Of a DNA stretch of 64,000 bases, positions 47,515 through 63,351 are shown one piece after another (the first letter of the stretch is position 1; every line of letters begins with the position of its first letter). Both the position numbers and the translations under genes were made by a program. This DNA is from Tragulus kanchil (taxonomy: Eukaryota > Chordata > Mammalia > Artiodactyla > Tragulidae), in the NCBI GenBank assembly GCA_022376925.1, contig JAIOJX010000030.1, positions 168,341,084-168,405,083 of the forward strand. Reading direction: 5' to 3'. The notes beneath the pieces were generated by a model. That model saw only the letters and a list, made by a program, of their open reading frames with translations, made no database searches and had not been told where the DNA came from.

Positions 47515-47660
47515 TCATTTTTATTATTATTTTATAACACCAGAAACATTTTGTATTGTGGTATAGCCAATTAATAATGTTGTGATAGTTTCAGGTGAAC
47601 AGTGAAGGGACTCAGTCATACATATACATATATCCATTCTCCTCCAGATTCTTTCTCTTC
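47515..47660 (-). mobile_element. L1 3' UTR fragment
   Basis: ACACCAGAAACATTTTGTAT and GTTTCAGGTGAACAGTGAAG are a reversed artiodactyl L1 3' end. Repeated at 48656. Confidence 0.7.
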
Positions 47661-48068
47661 CTGGGAACATCCTTTCGGTTTTACCCAAATTGTGTCTCCC
47701 TAATTGCATTTCCTCAGATCCCAAGTAAAGCTTTCTGTTCTGTGGACACAGAAGAACTAGGATCACTAGCCAAAGAGCACTGCTTACGACCCAAGTCTGC
47801 AAGGGTTAAGTCATAACGCCCTGCAGTTTCTAATCTGACAGTTAAAACCAAAAACAGGTGAGGCACTTTGTGCTTTGGAAGCACACAAACAGGTAGGCCC
47901 CATACATAGATGTACACCTCAGGAAGAATTTTATCGGCCCTGACTTTTCTTTAATCTTTTCATACATAGAAAAGCACTAAAACCATTTACCTGAGACATC
48001 TGTTCTGTATGATTTGCAGTATCTTTTTCTTTTGATATATGCATTTGAAATTATGTACCAAGATGTAT

Positions 48069-48272
48069 GGACTTCCCAGGTGGCCCAGACTATAAGGAAT
48101 CCATGTGTAATGCAGGAGACTCAGGTTTGGTCCCTCAGTGGGGACGACCCGCTGGAGCAGGAAATGGCTACCCAGTCCAGTTCTTACTTGGAGAATTCCA
48201 TGGACAGAGGAGCCTGGCAGGCTACAGTTTACAGGGTCACAAAGAGTGGGAGACAAACGAGTGACTGACACA
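48069..48272 (+). mobile_element. Bov-A type SINE
   Basis: GACTTCCCAGGTGGCCC head, TCCATGGACAGAGGAGCCTG body. Confidence 0.9.
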
Positions 48273-48299
48273 CACTTACCAAAACATATTCCTTGACTA

Positions 48300-48560
48300 C
48301 ATGCATTTCCTAGCCAAAATTCTACACAAACTGGCTTCTCCCCTGCCTCTTCAGAGCAGTTCCTCTGAGCCAACTGAGGGGCTGTCTTCTAGGCTTCAGC
48401 CTTTAGCAAGACCCCCAAATAAAACTCCCAACTCACAACTTTTCCATTGTGTGTCTTTCTATAAGTCTATAGTTCTTTGCAATCTTGGTACTAATTATTG
48501 TGGGACAAACAATGTTCCATACCTTGTCTCTATAGGGATGGAACGGAAGATGCCTGTAGA
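48300..48560 (+). mobile_element. Putative LTR fragment
   Basis: CCCAAATAAAACTCCC and GTGTGTCTTTCTATAAG look like an LTR 3' part. Repeated at 49440. Confidence 0.4.
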
Positions 48561-48655
48561 GTAAGAGACGGTTCTGGATGAGAGCAAAGAGAGAGGAGCC
48601 TTGCACTGCAAGGTGGACTCTCCACCCACTGGACCACCACTGGAAGCCCTAATTT

Positions 48656-48800
48656 TCATTTTATTATTATTTTATAACACCAGAAACATTTTGTATTGTG
48701 GTATAGCCAATTAATAATGTTGTGATAGTTTCAGGTGAACAGTGAAGGGACTCAGTCATACATATACATATATCCATTCTCCTCCAGATTCTTTCTCTTC
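48656..48800 (-). mobile_element. Duplicate of the L1 fragment at 47515
   Basis: Duplication 16. Confidence 0.7.
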
Positions 48801-49208
48801 CTGGGAACATCCTTTCGGTTTTACCCAAATTGTGTCTCCCTAATTGCATTTCCTCAGATCCCAAGTAAAGCTTTCTGTTCTGTGGACACAGAAGAACTAG
48901 GATCACTAGCCAAAGAGCACTGCTTACGACCCAAGTCTGCAAGGGTTAAGTCATAACGCCCTGCAGTTTCTAATCTGACAGTTAAAACCAAAAACAGGTG
49001 AGGCACTTTGTGCTTTGGAAGCACACAAACAGGTAGGCCCCATACATAGATGTACACCTCAGGAAGAATTTTATCGGCCCTGACTTTTCTTTAATCTTTT
49101 CATACATAGAAAAGCACTAAAACCATTTACCTGAGACATCTGTTCTGTATGATTTGCAGTATCTTTTTCTTTTGATATATGCATTTGAAATTATGTACCA
49201 AGATGTAT

Positions 49209-49412
49209 GGACTTCCCAGGTGGCCCAGACTATAAGGAATCCATGTGTAATGCAGGAGACTCAGGTTTGGTCCCTCAGTGGGGACGACCCGCTGGAGCAG
49301 GAAATGGCTACCCAGTCCAGTTCTTACTTGGAGAATTCCATGGACAGAGGAGCCTGGCAGGCTACAGTTTACAGGGTCACAAAGAGTGGGAGACAAACGA
49401 GTGACTGACACA
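49209..49412 (+). mobile_element. Duplicate of the Bov-A at 48069
   Basis: Offset 1140 bp. Confidence 0.9.
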
Positions 49413-49439
49413 CACTTACCAAAACATATTCCTTGACTA

Positions 49440-49700
49440 CATGCATTTCCTAGCCAAAATTCTACACAAACTGGCTTCTCCCCTGCCTCTTCAGAGCAGT
49501 TCCTCTGAGCCAACTGAGGGGCTGTCTTCTAGGCTTCAGCCTTTAGCAAGACCCCCAAATAAAACTCCCAACTCACAACTTTTCCATTGTGTGTCTTTCT
49601 ATAAGTCTATAGTTCTTTGCAATCTTGGTACTAATTATTGTGGGACAAACAATGTTCCATACCTTGTCTCTATAGGGATGGAACGGAAGATGCCTGTAGA
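49440..49700 (+). mobile_element. Duplicate of the putative LTR at 48300
   Basis: Offset 1140 bp. Confidence 0.4.
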
Positions 49701-49734
49701 GTAAGAGACGGTTCTGGATGAGAGCAAAGAGAGA

Positions 49735-50510
49735 GGAGCTGAGATGACCTCAGCAGGACCAGGTTACCTTTATTCAGGCAATGAAGGGCTACAGTCTGTT
49801 GGGCAGCCAGGCTGCGCGCAGGCAGCAAGCAGGGGACCCTTTTAAGGACTGGGTTGAGTGGAAGCAAGAGAACAGACAATCCTGATGTGGTCTTAAGTTG
49901 TGGTTTTTTAGAGGTTTGCAACATCCAAAACCGTTTATCTTGCTAAACCCAGGGGAGGAACTTAACCTTACTAAACCTAGGGGAGGAATGTATCTTGCTA
50001 GGGGAAGTTGGTCTTGTGAACGAACATGCAGGAGAGGAATCTTCCTAGCTCCAGGGCACATTTTTGATCCGAGGGGCCTCTTCAGTGCCCAGGACAGTTG
50101 GGGCTGCAAAGAGGACGTTGGGTACTGAACATTTATAACCAACCACAGAAAAGAGTTGTATGTTTTGTCTGAGAACAAAATGTGTCCATCGCAGAGGAGC
50201 TTGAACAGGTCCTGTGATTCGGGTGGGCTCGCTCAATAGGACAGCAGCTAACCTGGACAGCACCCGGACCTCTGTCTGTGGTTCAGCAGGTCCAGTTTGC
50301 TCCAGTGTTTGCAAAGCTCAGGAGCAGTGTCTACTGTTGTCAGCTCTGCTCAGACAGCAGCGCGGTTTTTGAGTCCTGCCCACGCTCCCTGAAGCTCCGC
50401 CCACCTCTCCCACTACCGGATTTCTCTGAGAGCCACAGCACAGAGCCTGCAGCAAAGAGCTCTCGCTCGTTTTCTGCCAGGGGCCTATCCTTGGAGGTTG
50501 CTTCCTGAGC
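49735..50510 (-). mobile_element. Putative LTR, minus strand
   Basis: On the minus strand CTTAAAAGGGTCCCC (TATA-like, near 49841) is followed by CTGAATAAAGGTAACC (polyadenylation-like, near 49773). No retroviral genes recognised. Confidence 0.45.
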
Positions 50511-50826
50511 GCTTTACCTCCCTTTATTTTGGCCCTGTTGATTTGGCAGGAGCCCTAGGCAGAGCTTCTCCAACTTGAATGTGCATACGAATACAAATTA
50601 CTTGGGGTCTCCCTGGTTTAAATGGTTATTAAACTGCGGATTCCAATTTCAGAGTTCTGAAAGGGGGAAAAGACTATTTCTTGAGAGACTCACAGGTGTG
50701 CCCACATTGTGTTCCTGTACCAGGCTTTGGGTAACAAAGAACTGTGACTGTAAATCACCGACTTGTAATTTTTGCTGCTCAGTATAATTTCCCTTGGCGG
50801 GGGTGTGTGGGGTGGAGGGAATAGGC

Positions 50827-51040
50827 GGGCTTCCCAGCAGTCAGTGGTAAAGAATCCACCTGCCAGTGCTGGAGACTCAAGAGACAAGGGTTTGATCCCT
50901 GCATCTGGAAGATCCGCTGGAGGAGGAAATGGTAACCCACTCCAGTATTCTTGCCTGGAAAATCTCTAGGACAGACAAGCCTAGCAGGCTACAATCAATG
51001 GGGTCTAAAAACAGTCCGACAAGTGTGAGTGACTGTGTGC
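50827..51040 (+). mobile_element. Bov-A type SINE
   Basis: GGAGGAGGAAATGGTAACCC and CAGGCTACAATCAATGGGGT; moderately diverged. Confidence 0.87.
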
Positions 51041-52030
51041 CTGTATAAGCTTTGGGGCATAATTCCCTGGGGATCTTCATCAATTAACTGCAAAACTTTA
51101 TGGGTGGGACCTAGGTGTTTCTACTTCTTTAACTACCCAGGGGGTCCCAAAGTGTAGCCAAAGTTGACAACCTGGGAGCACAGGATTCTTTCTTTTACAT
51201 GATTCCCTGAAGTGTTGCTGAAGGGTTTCATTCATTTGCTTATTTTCAGATTGAAAACACATTAGCATTTGAATTTGAAAAAGAAGGAGCAAAGATTTCC
51301 CCCCCCTCCCCCCCATTTTTACCTCTATTTTGTTTGTTTTTGTCCTTGCCACAGGGTTTTCCGTGGCGGGACTGTAACAAAGTGTCCTGGTGGGATTTTC
51401 TCTCCTTCTGGTCACAAACTCTTAAGGCCCTCTTCATAAGGGAAAATAAATTTTAAAATGGGTTCTCTGTTACAACGATAGTGTTTGAATTTTTAACTTA
51501 CTTTGTAACGTATCAAAGAAATATCGATGCTCTTAGTAGTACTAAAAAGGTTTTAAAAAGGAATTCAGCCTCCTCTCCTTGGCCGGGAATTCACACACAT
51601 CCTCTCTCCATCCCTGACCCCTCTGAGCCCTTCTCTGTCTTCTTCCAAAAAAGATCATGCTATGACTCTGGATACAGAGGTAGAGGATCAGAAAAAGTCT
51701 CCTAGGGAGTTGAATTTCTACTGGTAATGGGTAAGGGTCAAGTCCTAGGCATGGGAAAGAGATTATGAAATATATTTTTGTTTATTGCTGTCTCCTAAGT
51801 GTTGTTGGAAGGCAGGGATATTGATTGATTGCTGTCAAAGGGCCTGGTGATGAGCCAGCAACTTGGGTGGTAAAAAGATTTCCTGAGTCAGAAGTGAGAT
51901 TTATTGAGTACACTGCTAGGGAGCAGCAGGCAAGACCCAGAAGTGTCTGCTTCCGGTAGGGGAGAGAAACCGGGCTTCTTTTATGATCCACTCTGGTCAC
52001 CCTTGGGTTAATGTTCCACCTGTGTGGTGA
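51041..52030. other. Unassigned intergenic sequence
   Basis: Nothing recognised beyond a C-rich run near 51301. Confidence 0.4.
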
Positions 52031-52480
52031 TTAGGGCTGGGTGTGTCGTTGTACCCAAGTCGTACAGGAGTGAGGCTCTTTGCAAAAGCAAGAGGAACCA
52101 TTTATTCAAGCTCAAGCAGGGACTCCCATTCACACCGACTCAGCGGCTGTGGGATGGGAGCCCTGAGCAAGGTTTGGCGCAGGCTTTTATTACAAATTTC
52201 TGCAGGGGTGGGGGTAGTTGGGGATTTCCAGTCGTGGGCACACTTGATAGGCTAGCTGTTGGTTTAGGCTTGTGTGTCTTATTTTGACTGGTTGCAGTGT
52301 CTAAGTCAGCGTCCTGGAATCCTAGGTACTTCCCTTCTTTCTAGTGATTGGTTCCCCACATCAGGTGAGGGGCAGTCTTGGCTCTGGTGGTTTTTCGGGG
52401 AATTCCTGAGTATCTAAAATGGAGTGCTTTTTCAAAATGGAGTCACTTAGGTATCACATCATTGCTCATTCTCCCTGGAT
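52031..52480 (-). mobile_element. Putative LTR, minus strand
   Basis: Minus strand has AATAAAAGCCTGCGCC (TATA-like, near 52187) and GAATAAATGGTTCC (near 52105). Repeated at 53150. Confidence 0.45.
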
Positions 52481-52576
52481 CTCTAACTGCTTGTGACTTT
52501 CCACTAGAGGAGGATAGGATTGTCTTCTCTTGAAATTACCTTCCCAGCCTAAGATGGCTGTTATATTTTTTCTTTG

Positions 52577-52838
52577 TTTTTTTTTTCTTTTGGCCACTTC
52601 TATTGATCATTCATTTATTTATCTTTGTTCTTTGGCCTGTGTGGGCCTCCCATCACAGTGGCCTCTCTCATCGAGAGCACCGGCTCTGGGTGAATGTCCT
52701 CCAGTGCTCCAGTTCGGGAGTTGGACACATCGGTCCATTTGCTCCACAGCACATGGGATCTTCCCAGGCCAGAGAGCGAACCAGCGCCTCTTGCACTGCA
52801 AAGCGGTGTCATTACCCACTGGACTACCAGGGAAGCCC
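52577..52838 (-). mobile_element. Young SINE facing an inverted partner
   Basis: Reversed full element; head ends 36 bp from the head of the plus-strand SINE at 52875. Confidence 0.9.
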
Positions 52839-52874
52839 TGAGAAGGAACTTTGAGATCAAAAAATGAAGCAGGC

Positions 52875-53121
52875 GGGGCTTCCCCTCGTGGTCCAGCGGG
52901 TAAGGACACCGCTGTGCAGTGCAAGGGGTGCCGGTTCAATCCCTGGCCTGGGAAGATCCCACGTGCCGTGGAGCGGCTGGACCAATGTGTCCAATTACTG
53001 ATCCAGAGCTCTGGAGCGCATGCGCCCAGAGCCAGTGCTCTGTGATGACAGAGGTCACTGCAATGGGAGGCCCACAGGAGCCGAAGAACAAAGATGGATG
53101 AAAATAGAAATGAAAGACCAA
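52875..53121 (+). mobile_element. Young SINE, cut at a duplication end
   Basis: Same family as 52577 in opposite orientation; full copy at 53987. Confidence 0.9.
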
Positions 53122-53149
53122 AGTTCTTTATGGGAGATGTTCCATTTAC

Positions 53150-53590
53150 GGGTGTGTCGTTGTACCCAAGTCGTACAGGAGTGAGGCTCTTTGCAAAAGC
53201 AAGAGGAACCATTTATTCAAGCTCAAGCAGGGACTCCCATTCACACCGACTCAGCGGCTGTGGGATGGGAGCCCTGAGCAAGGTTTGGCGCAGGCTTTTA
53301 TTACAAATTTCTGCAGGGGTGGGGGTAGTTGGGGATTTCCAGTCGTGGGCACACTTGATAGGCTAGCTGTTGGTTTAGGCTTGTGTGTCTTATTTTGACT
53401 GGTTGCAGTGTCTAAGTCAGCGTCCTGGAATCCTAGGTACTTCCCTTCTTTCTAGTGATTGGTTCCCCACATCAGGTGAGGGGCAGTCTTGGCTCTGGTG
53501 GTTTTTCGGGGAATTCCTGAGTATCTAAAATGGAGTGCTTTTTCAAAATGGAGTCACTTAGGTATCACATCATTGCTCATTCTCCCTGGA
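53150..53590 (-). mobile_element. Duplicate of the putative LTR at 52031
   Basis: Offset 1111 bp. Confidence 0.45.
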
Positions 53591-53688
53591 TCTCTAACTG
53601 CTTGTGACTTTCCACTAGAGGAGGATAGGATTGTCTTCTCTTGAAATTACCTTCCCAGCCTAAGATGGCTGTTATATTTTTTCTTTGT

Positions 53689-53950
53689 TTTTTTTTTCTT
53701 TTGGCCACTTCTATTGATCATTCATTTATTTATCTTTGTTCTTTGGCCTGTGTGGGCCTCCCATCACAGTGGCCTCTCTCATCGTAGAGCACCGGCTCTG
53801 GGTGAATGTCCTCCAGTGCTCCAGTTCGGGAGTTGGACACATCGGTCCATTTGCTCCACAGCACATGGGATCTTCCCAGGCCAGAGAGCGAACCAGCGCC
53901 TCTTGCACTGCAAAGCGGTGTCATTACCCACTGGACTACCAGGGAAGCCC
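53689..53950 (-). mobile_element. Duplicate of the SINE at 52577
   Basis: Duplication 17; carries two extra bases near 53786. Confidence 0.9.
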
Positions 53951-53986
53951 TGAGAAGGAACTTTGAGATCAAAAAATGAAGCAGGC

Positions 53987-54310
53987 GGGGCTTCCCCTCG
54001 TGGTCCAGCGGGTAAGGACACCGCTGTGCAGTGCAAGGGGTGCCGGTTCAATCCCTGGCCTGGGAAGATCCCACGTGCCGTGGAGCGGCTGGACCAATGT
54101 GTCCAATTACTGATCCAGAGCTCTGGAGCGCATGCGCCCAGAGCCAGTGCTCTGTGATGACAGAGGTCACTGCAATGGGAGGCCCACAGGAGCCGAAGAA
54201 CAAAGATGGATGAAAATAGAGAAATGAAAGACCAATAGAAGTGGCCCGCCCATTCCCCTGCCTCCCACCCTACCCCCCCAAAAAGATAAATAAATAAATG
54301 TTAAAAAAAA
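53987..54310 (+). mobile_element. Young SINE, long-tail form
   Basis: Flanked by AAAATGAAGCAGGC at 53973-53986 and 54311-54324. Confidence 0.93.
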
Positions 54311-54324
54311 AAAATGAAGCAGGC

Positions 54325-54850
54325 AACTCCATTGCATGCCCTTATGAAGTTGTGAGAGTTTGCCTACAGGATCAGGTAGATGACCACCCAGAGGCATTAA
54401 GCAGCCATACTCAGCACCACTTAGAGGTACAGGGGGATTCAAAATACCACCAAATTGGTTGACTGGACCCATGACCTTTTGTCTCAGCCAGGGAGGTTTT
54501 TTATCTGTGTTCATATGAGATCTCCCCCAGAATCTAGGTGTTTCCAAAGTAAAACACTTTAACAAAGAAAGTCCTGGATCTTAAAAGTTCAAGGAACACA
54601 GGCTGGCAAACAAAAAGAAGAAACTGTTTCTTAGTAGAGGACACACATGATAAGGGTCTAGATTAAACAAAAATTTTAAAAGGGCCACACTCAAGAGATA
54701 GAAAGAATGTCTCAAGAGTTTTAGATGATGACTTTATATAAATGGTAAAATGGAGAAGGTAGAATAGAATAAGGAAATACCTCTATCTTGAGAATATAAT
54801 TACATAATTAGGAAAGGAGCTAGATTTTGATTCTTCTAAAAAGTGAAAGA
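54325..54850. other. Unassigned intergenic sequence
   Basis: Nothing recognised; repeated at 55463-55984. Confidence 0.4.
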
Positions 54851-54851
54851 A

Positions 54852-54955
54852 GGGAATTCCCTCATGGTCAATGACTTTGTGCCTTCATTGCTGAGAGGAC
54901 AGGTTCTATTCCTGGTTGGGGAACTAAAGATTCCACAAGCCCTATCATGCAGCAA
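54852..54955 (+). mobile_element. CHR-like SINE
   Basis: GGGAATTCCCTCATGGTC head; AAAAAGTGAAAGAA near both ends. Confidence 0.75.
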
Positions 54956-55097
54956 AAAAAAAGTGAAAGAAAAAGGAAATCTATAGGCACACAAACATGT
55001 AGTCCTTATTTCCCCAAAAGTGGAGGAAGACTGTATTCTTACTCCAACTCTCCCACCTTTGTGACTAGCAGAAAGGATTTGGAGATGCCCACTTTGC

Positions 55098-55223
55098 TTT
55101 TTTTTCCCTTTTGTTGGTCACGGTGTGTGGCATGTAGGATCTTGATTTCCAAACCAGTAATCAAACCCAAGCCCCCTGTGTTGGGAGATCACAGCCTTAA
55201 CCACTGGACTGCCAAGAAGTCCT
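55098..55223 (-). mobile_element. CHR-like SINE
   Basis: Reversed; right end AACCACTGGACTGCCAAGAA. Confidence 0.75.
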
Positions 55224-55286
55224 GGGATGGTCCATTTGGAGCAGGTGGTTCCAAGTGGAGATCAGGATGAACATACGCATCCAGAG

Positions 55287-55448
55287 AGTGCTCTGTGATG
55301 ACAGAGGTCACTGCAATGGGAGGCCCACAGGAGCCGAAGAACAAAGATGGATGAAAATAGAGAAATGAAAGACCAATAGAAGTGGCCCGCCCATTCCCCT
55401 GCCTCCCCCCCACCCCCCCCCAAAAAAAAAATAAAAAAAAAAAAAAAA
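55287..55448 (+). mobile_element. Third partial copy of the long-tail SINE
   Basis: Repeats the 3' half of 53987-54310; C and A runs differ in length. Confidence 0.9.
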
Positions 55449-55985
55449 TGAAGCAGGCAACTCCATTGCATGCCCTTATGAAGTTGTGAGAGTTTGCCTA
55501 CAGGATCAGGTAGATGACCACCCAGAGGCATTAAGCAGCCATCCTCAGCACCACTTAGAGGTACAGGGGGATTCAAAATACCACCAAATTGGTTGACTGG
55601 ACCCATGACCTTTTGTCTCAGCCAGGGAGGTTTTTTATCTGTGTTCATATGAGATCTCCCCCAGAATCTAGGTGTTTCCAAAGTAAAACACTTTAACAAA
55701 GAAAGTCCTGGATCTTAAAAGTTCAAGGAACACAGGCTGGCAAACAAAAAGAAGAAACTGTTTCTTAGTAGAGGACACACATGATAAGGGTCTAGATTAA
55801 ACAAAAATTTTAAAAGGGCCACACTCAAGAGATAGAAAGAATGTCTCAAGAGTTTTAGATGATGACTTTATATAAATGGTAAAATGGAGAAGGTAGAATA
55901 GAATAAGGAAATACCTCTATCTTGAGAATATAATTACATAATTAGGAAAGGAGCTAGATTTTGATTCTTCTAAAAAGTGAAAGAA

Positions 55986-56089
55986 GGGAATTCCCTCATG
56001 GTCAATGACTTTGTGCCTTCATTGCTGAGAGGACAGGTTCTATTCCTGGTTGGGGAACTAAAGATTCCACAAGCCCTATCATGCAGCAA
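55986..56089 (+). mobile_element. Duplicate of the CHR-like SINE at 54852
   Basis: Offset 1134 bp. Confidence 0.75.
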
Positions 56090-56231
56090 AAAAAAAGTGA
56101 AAGAAAAAGGAAATCTATAGGCACACAAACATGTAGTCCTTATTTCCCCAAAAGTGGAGGAAGACTGTATTCTTACTCCAACTCTCCCACCTTTGTGACT
56201 AGCAGAAAGGATTTGGAGATGCCCACTTTGC

Positions 56232-56357
56232 TTTTTTTTCCCTTTTGTTGGTCACGGTGTGTGGCATGTAGGATCTTGATTTCCAAACCAGTAATCAAAC
56301 CCAAGCCCCCTGTGTTGGGAGATCACAGCCTTAACCACTGGACTGCCAAGAAGTCCT
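56232..56357 (-). mobile_element. Duplicate of the CHR-like SINE at 55098
   Basis: Offset 1134 bp. Confidence 0.75.
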
Positions 56358-56429
56358 GGGATGGTCCATTTGGAGCAGGTGGTTCCAAGTGGAGATCAGG
56401 ATGAACATACTTCTTATATAGAAACCTTA

Positions 56430-60377
<3,948 letters not shown>

Positions 60378-62786
60378 GGGGAAAGTATTGAAGGAGACAG
60401 TAGAGCTCTAAATCTAAAATTGGGGACATTCTAGCCCCTGGAGCACCAGACTGGTTGGTGACAGTGGGCACTTCTATGAAAATTAGCAAAGGCAATAATC
60501 TGAAATAGAAATCAAAGTATACAGTTTGTATCTGGATAATCTGGAATCATAATGAGACTGAACAGCTGGGTATTTGCTTTTGAATTCTGGTATTTTTTAA
60601 TATAAAAGCTAGGAGAAGGTAAAGGAACCATGGTCATACTAAACACAAAAATACTGGTTCCTTTCAATCATGTCTTAACCAAGCCACAAACCATCATACC
60701 ATCTTAGTATATGGAAAATGAAAAGATATCTGGTCCTTTGATTCTAAGTTCACCCTCTCCACAGTAGGCTACTGTCCTAGATCTGTCAACCCCAGAATCT
60801 CTCCTGACAACAGCCTTTTTCTGGAATCAGCCCTGCCCCAATCTTTCTGGAGTGGAAGCTGAAGCAACCATGTTTTGTGTGAAGCAATCCAGCTCATCCC
60901 AGGATGGACAACCAGTGACTGGACCAGGGCCAAGCACCAGACTGAAGTGTAGCTTATCTGTAGAGTAGTCACCAGCTCCATGTGGCTTGGAACACAGTTC
61001 TGCCCAAAGAAAGATGATATTTAATGGCTGAAGCACCTGTGGAGTCCCTCTCTACATAAATGCTAAACTGCAAGTAGGACAAAATGAAGGAAATTACAAA
61101 CAGAAGCTGATTGAAGAAGAACTATCAGGAGAGAGGATTGTGGAGCCAGAAGAGCCCAGGTGAGCAGGTCAATTAGAAGGCAAGAGTCCAGACTCTAAAC
61201 CATGGTGTGATCTTCCAGAAGTCTCTTAGATGTGGTGTCTCCTTAGTAAAACAATAAACTCTTAAGATCCTTTCAACCATGAAATCATATGGTTCCACTG
61301 TCCTTAGCAAAGATATTGGGGAGAAAAAGCGGTGGCAAACACATCAAACCCAATATGAGAAACAATGTCAAACATGATAGTTGTAGAGAAATTTATATTA
61401 CAAGGGTATGATCAGGAAAAAGTGTACAAAAAGGACTGATTCTTGTATAAAGAATAGTAACAATATCTGGAGAAGCTATGGGTTCAGAAAGCCTGGGGAA
61501 AGTATTGAAGGAGACAGTAGAGCTCTAAATCTAAAATTGGGGACATTCTAGCCCTGGAGCACCAGACTGGTTGGTGACAGTGGGCACTTCTATGAAAATT
61601 AGCAAAGGCAATAATCTGAAATAGAAATCAAAGTATACAGTTTGTATCTGGATAATCTGGAATCATAATGAGACTGAACAGCTGGGTATTTGCTTTTGAA
61701 TTCTGGTATTTTTTAATATAAAAGCTAGGAGAAGGTAAAGGAACCATGGTCATACTAAACACAAAAATACTGGTTCCTTTCAATCATGTCTTAACCAAGC
61801 CACAAACCATCATACCATCTTAGTATATGGAAAATGAAAAGATATCTGGTCCTTTGATTCTAAGTTCACCCTCTCCACAGTAGGCTACTGTCCTAGATCT
61901 GTCAACCCCAGAATCTCTCCTGACAACAGCCTTTTTCTGGAATCAGCCCTGCCCCAATCTTTCTGGAGTGGAAGCTGAAGCAACCATGTTTTGTGTGAAG
62001 CAATCCAGCTCATCCCAGGATGGACAACCAGTGACTGGACCAGGGCCAAGCACCAGACTGAAGTGTAGCTTATCTGTAGAGTAGTCACCAGCTCCATGTG
62101 GCTTGGAACACAGTTCTGCCCAAAGAAAGATGATATTTAATGGCTGAAGCACCTGTGGAGTCCCTCTCTACATAAATGCTAAACTGCAAGTAGGACAAAA
62201 TGAAGGAAATTACAAACAGAAGCTGAAGTTGAAATGATGCACGGAGAGAATGACGCCATCAGGTGTTATAGCAACCAGAACATATGAGGAAACAGAAAGT
62301 CTAATTAAGAAGGAGCTTGGAGGGGGATACAAAATTCAGAGTGAAGAGAATATGTACCAGTGGGAGGAGAAAACAGATATATAGGACACAGCTGGTCTCA
62401 CAACACTGTCGTAAAAATCCTTTCACTTCTTCTGCCAGGCTCCCAGGCTCCCAGAAGGCTTTGCTTTCCAAAGTCTCATCTAGCTGGTTGGTCTGTTCAA
62501 GGTTTCTATTCCTTCAGCCTTGTTGCAAATAGCTGAGCTCATGACTGACAATAACTGAATGGCGATTCCTTCCAACTACAAACTCTTAACTCTAAATCAG
62601 CCCGGCTCAATTAATAAGGAACTAAAGAGAATGTTAATAACTGTTAAAGTGGGTGATGGTGTAGAGAGATTCATTATTCTCTCCACTTTGTTTCTTTATG
62701 TAGTCACAGTTTGAAAAAGGGAAAGAGTATAGTAAAGAAAGTGTAAAGAAGGCAGACTCTTAAGTTTTGGGGAGCAGAGTCATTAT
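60378..62786. other. Intron of the ZNF852/ZKSCAN7-type gene
   Basis: Lies between the zinc-finger and KRAB exons. No exon or familiar repeat seen. Half of it is the second copy of duplication 21. Confidence 0.6.
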
Positions 62787-62911
62787 CCAACAGGGCCAGG
62801 CTGTGGTGATTTTCCAGTATGACGTTCTGGTACAGGACTCTCGCTGAGTGCTGCATCTTTCCACTTCTTATGAGTATAGTCCACAGACAGGAGCTCCCAC
62901 TCTGCAGCCTC
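62787..62911 (-). pseudogene. Decayed KRAB-A exon of the ZNF852/ZKSCAN7-type gene
   Basis: After a TCATTGCAG acceptor the minus strand reads EAAEWELLSVDYTHKKWKD, matching the KRAB region of ZKSCAN7/ZNF852. The frame then slips. The next frame reads LYQNVILENHHSLAL, the usual end of a KRAB-A box. The exon is 125 bp instead of 127, so two bases appear lost near 62850. The splice donor expected after TTGG reads ATAATG where GT is required. Both defects would stop this exon from giving a normal KRAB domain. The region is single copy, so the loss is less likely to be a duplication artefact, although a sequencing error is possible for the 2-bp gap. Confidence 0.7.
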
Positions 62912-63334
62912 CTGCAATGACAAGCTTCTATTGCTCTGGGACATTCTCAGCCTGAAGGGCAGAGCCGTCAGGGGTACCACGAACACAGGGATGGGACCCT
63001 GGTGGCCAAAGGGGTGGGGGAAAAGAGAGAAGCTGGGAGGATACATTAATAAAAGGACAAGTTCAGGGTAAGACAGTTCAGTGGCCAGGACCAGCTTCAG
63101 AGGAAGCAGTTAGGCAGGGAAGTCACAGGAGCAGACTCAGAATATGCCTGAGCCTTGGAGATGAGCTCTTGCTACTCTTAGGTTACAGACTTGCAACTTA
63201 AGAAGCTCACCTGGGGTTTGATCATGTGGAAAATTAACTAGAAATTCAAGAATTCCAGCACAATGCAAAAGAAACCAGAAAACATAAAGGACTAACAGTT
63301 CACAATTTCAAAACTTATCAAAGCAGCCCTCATC
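62912..63334. other. Intron upstream of the decayed KRAB exon
   Basis: No exon recognised; the missing linker and SCAN exons would lie further right. Confidence 0.5.
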
Positions 63335-63351
63335 AAGACAGTGTGATACTG

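Larger units (their letters stand above)
47458..49739. repeat. Direct duplication 16: 47458-48598 and 48599-49739
   Basis: Offset 1140-1141 bp, copies abut. One T-run difference near 47520. Confidence 0.97.
52039..54235. repeat. Direct duplication 17: 52039-53121 and 53150-54235
   Basis: Offset 1111-1114 bp. The first copy ends in 28 discordant bases (53122-53149). Small indels near 52673 and 53107. Confidence 0.96.
54146..56410. repeat. Direct duplication 18: 54146-55276 and 55287-56410
   Basis: Offset 1134-1141 bp, overlapping duplication 17. Differences concentrate in a C-rich/A-rich SINE tail (54255-54312 versus 55396-55448). Ten discordant bases lie at the junction. Confidence 0.95.
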
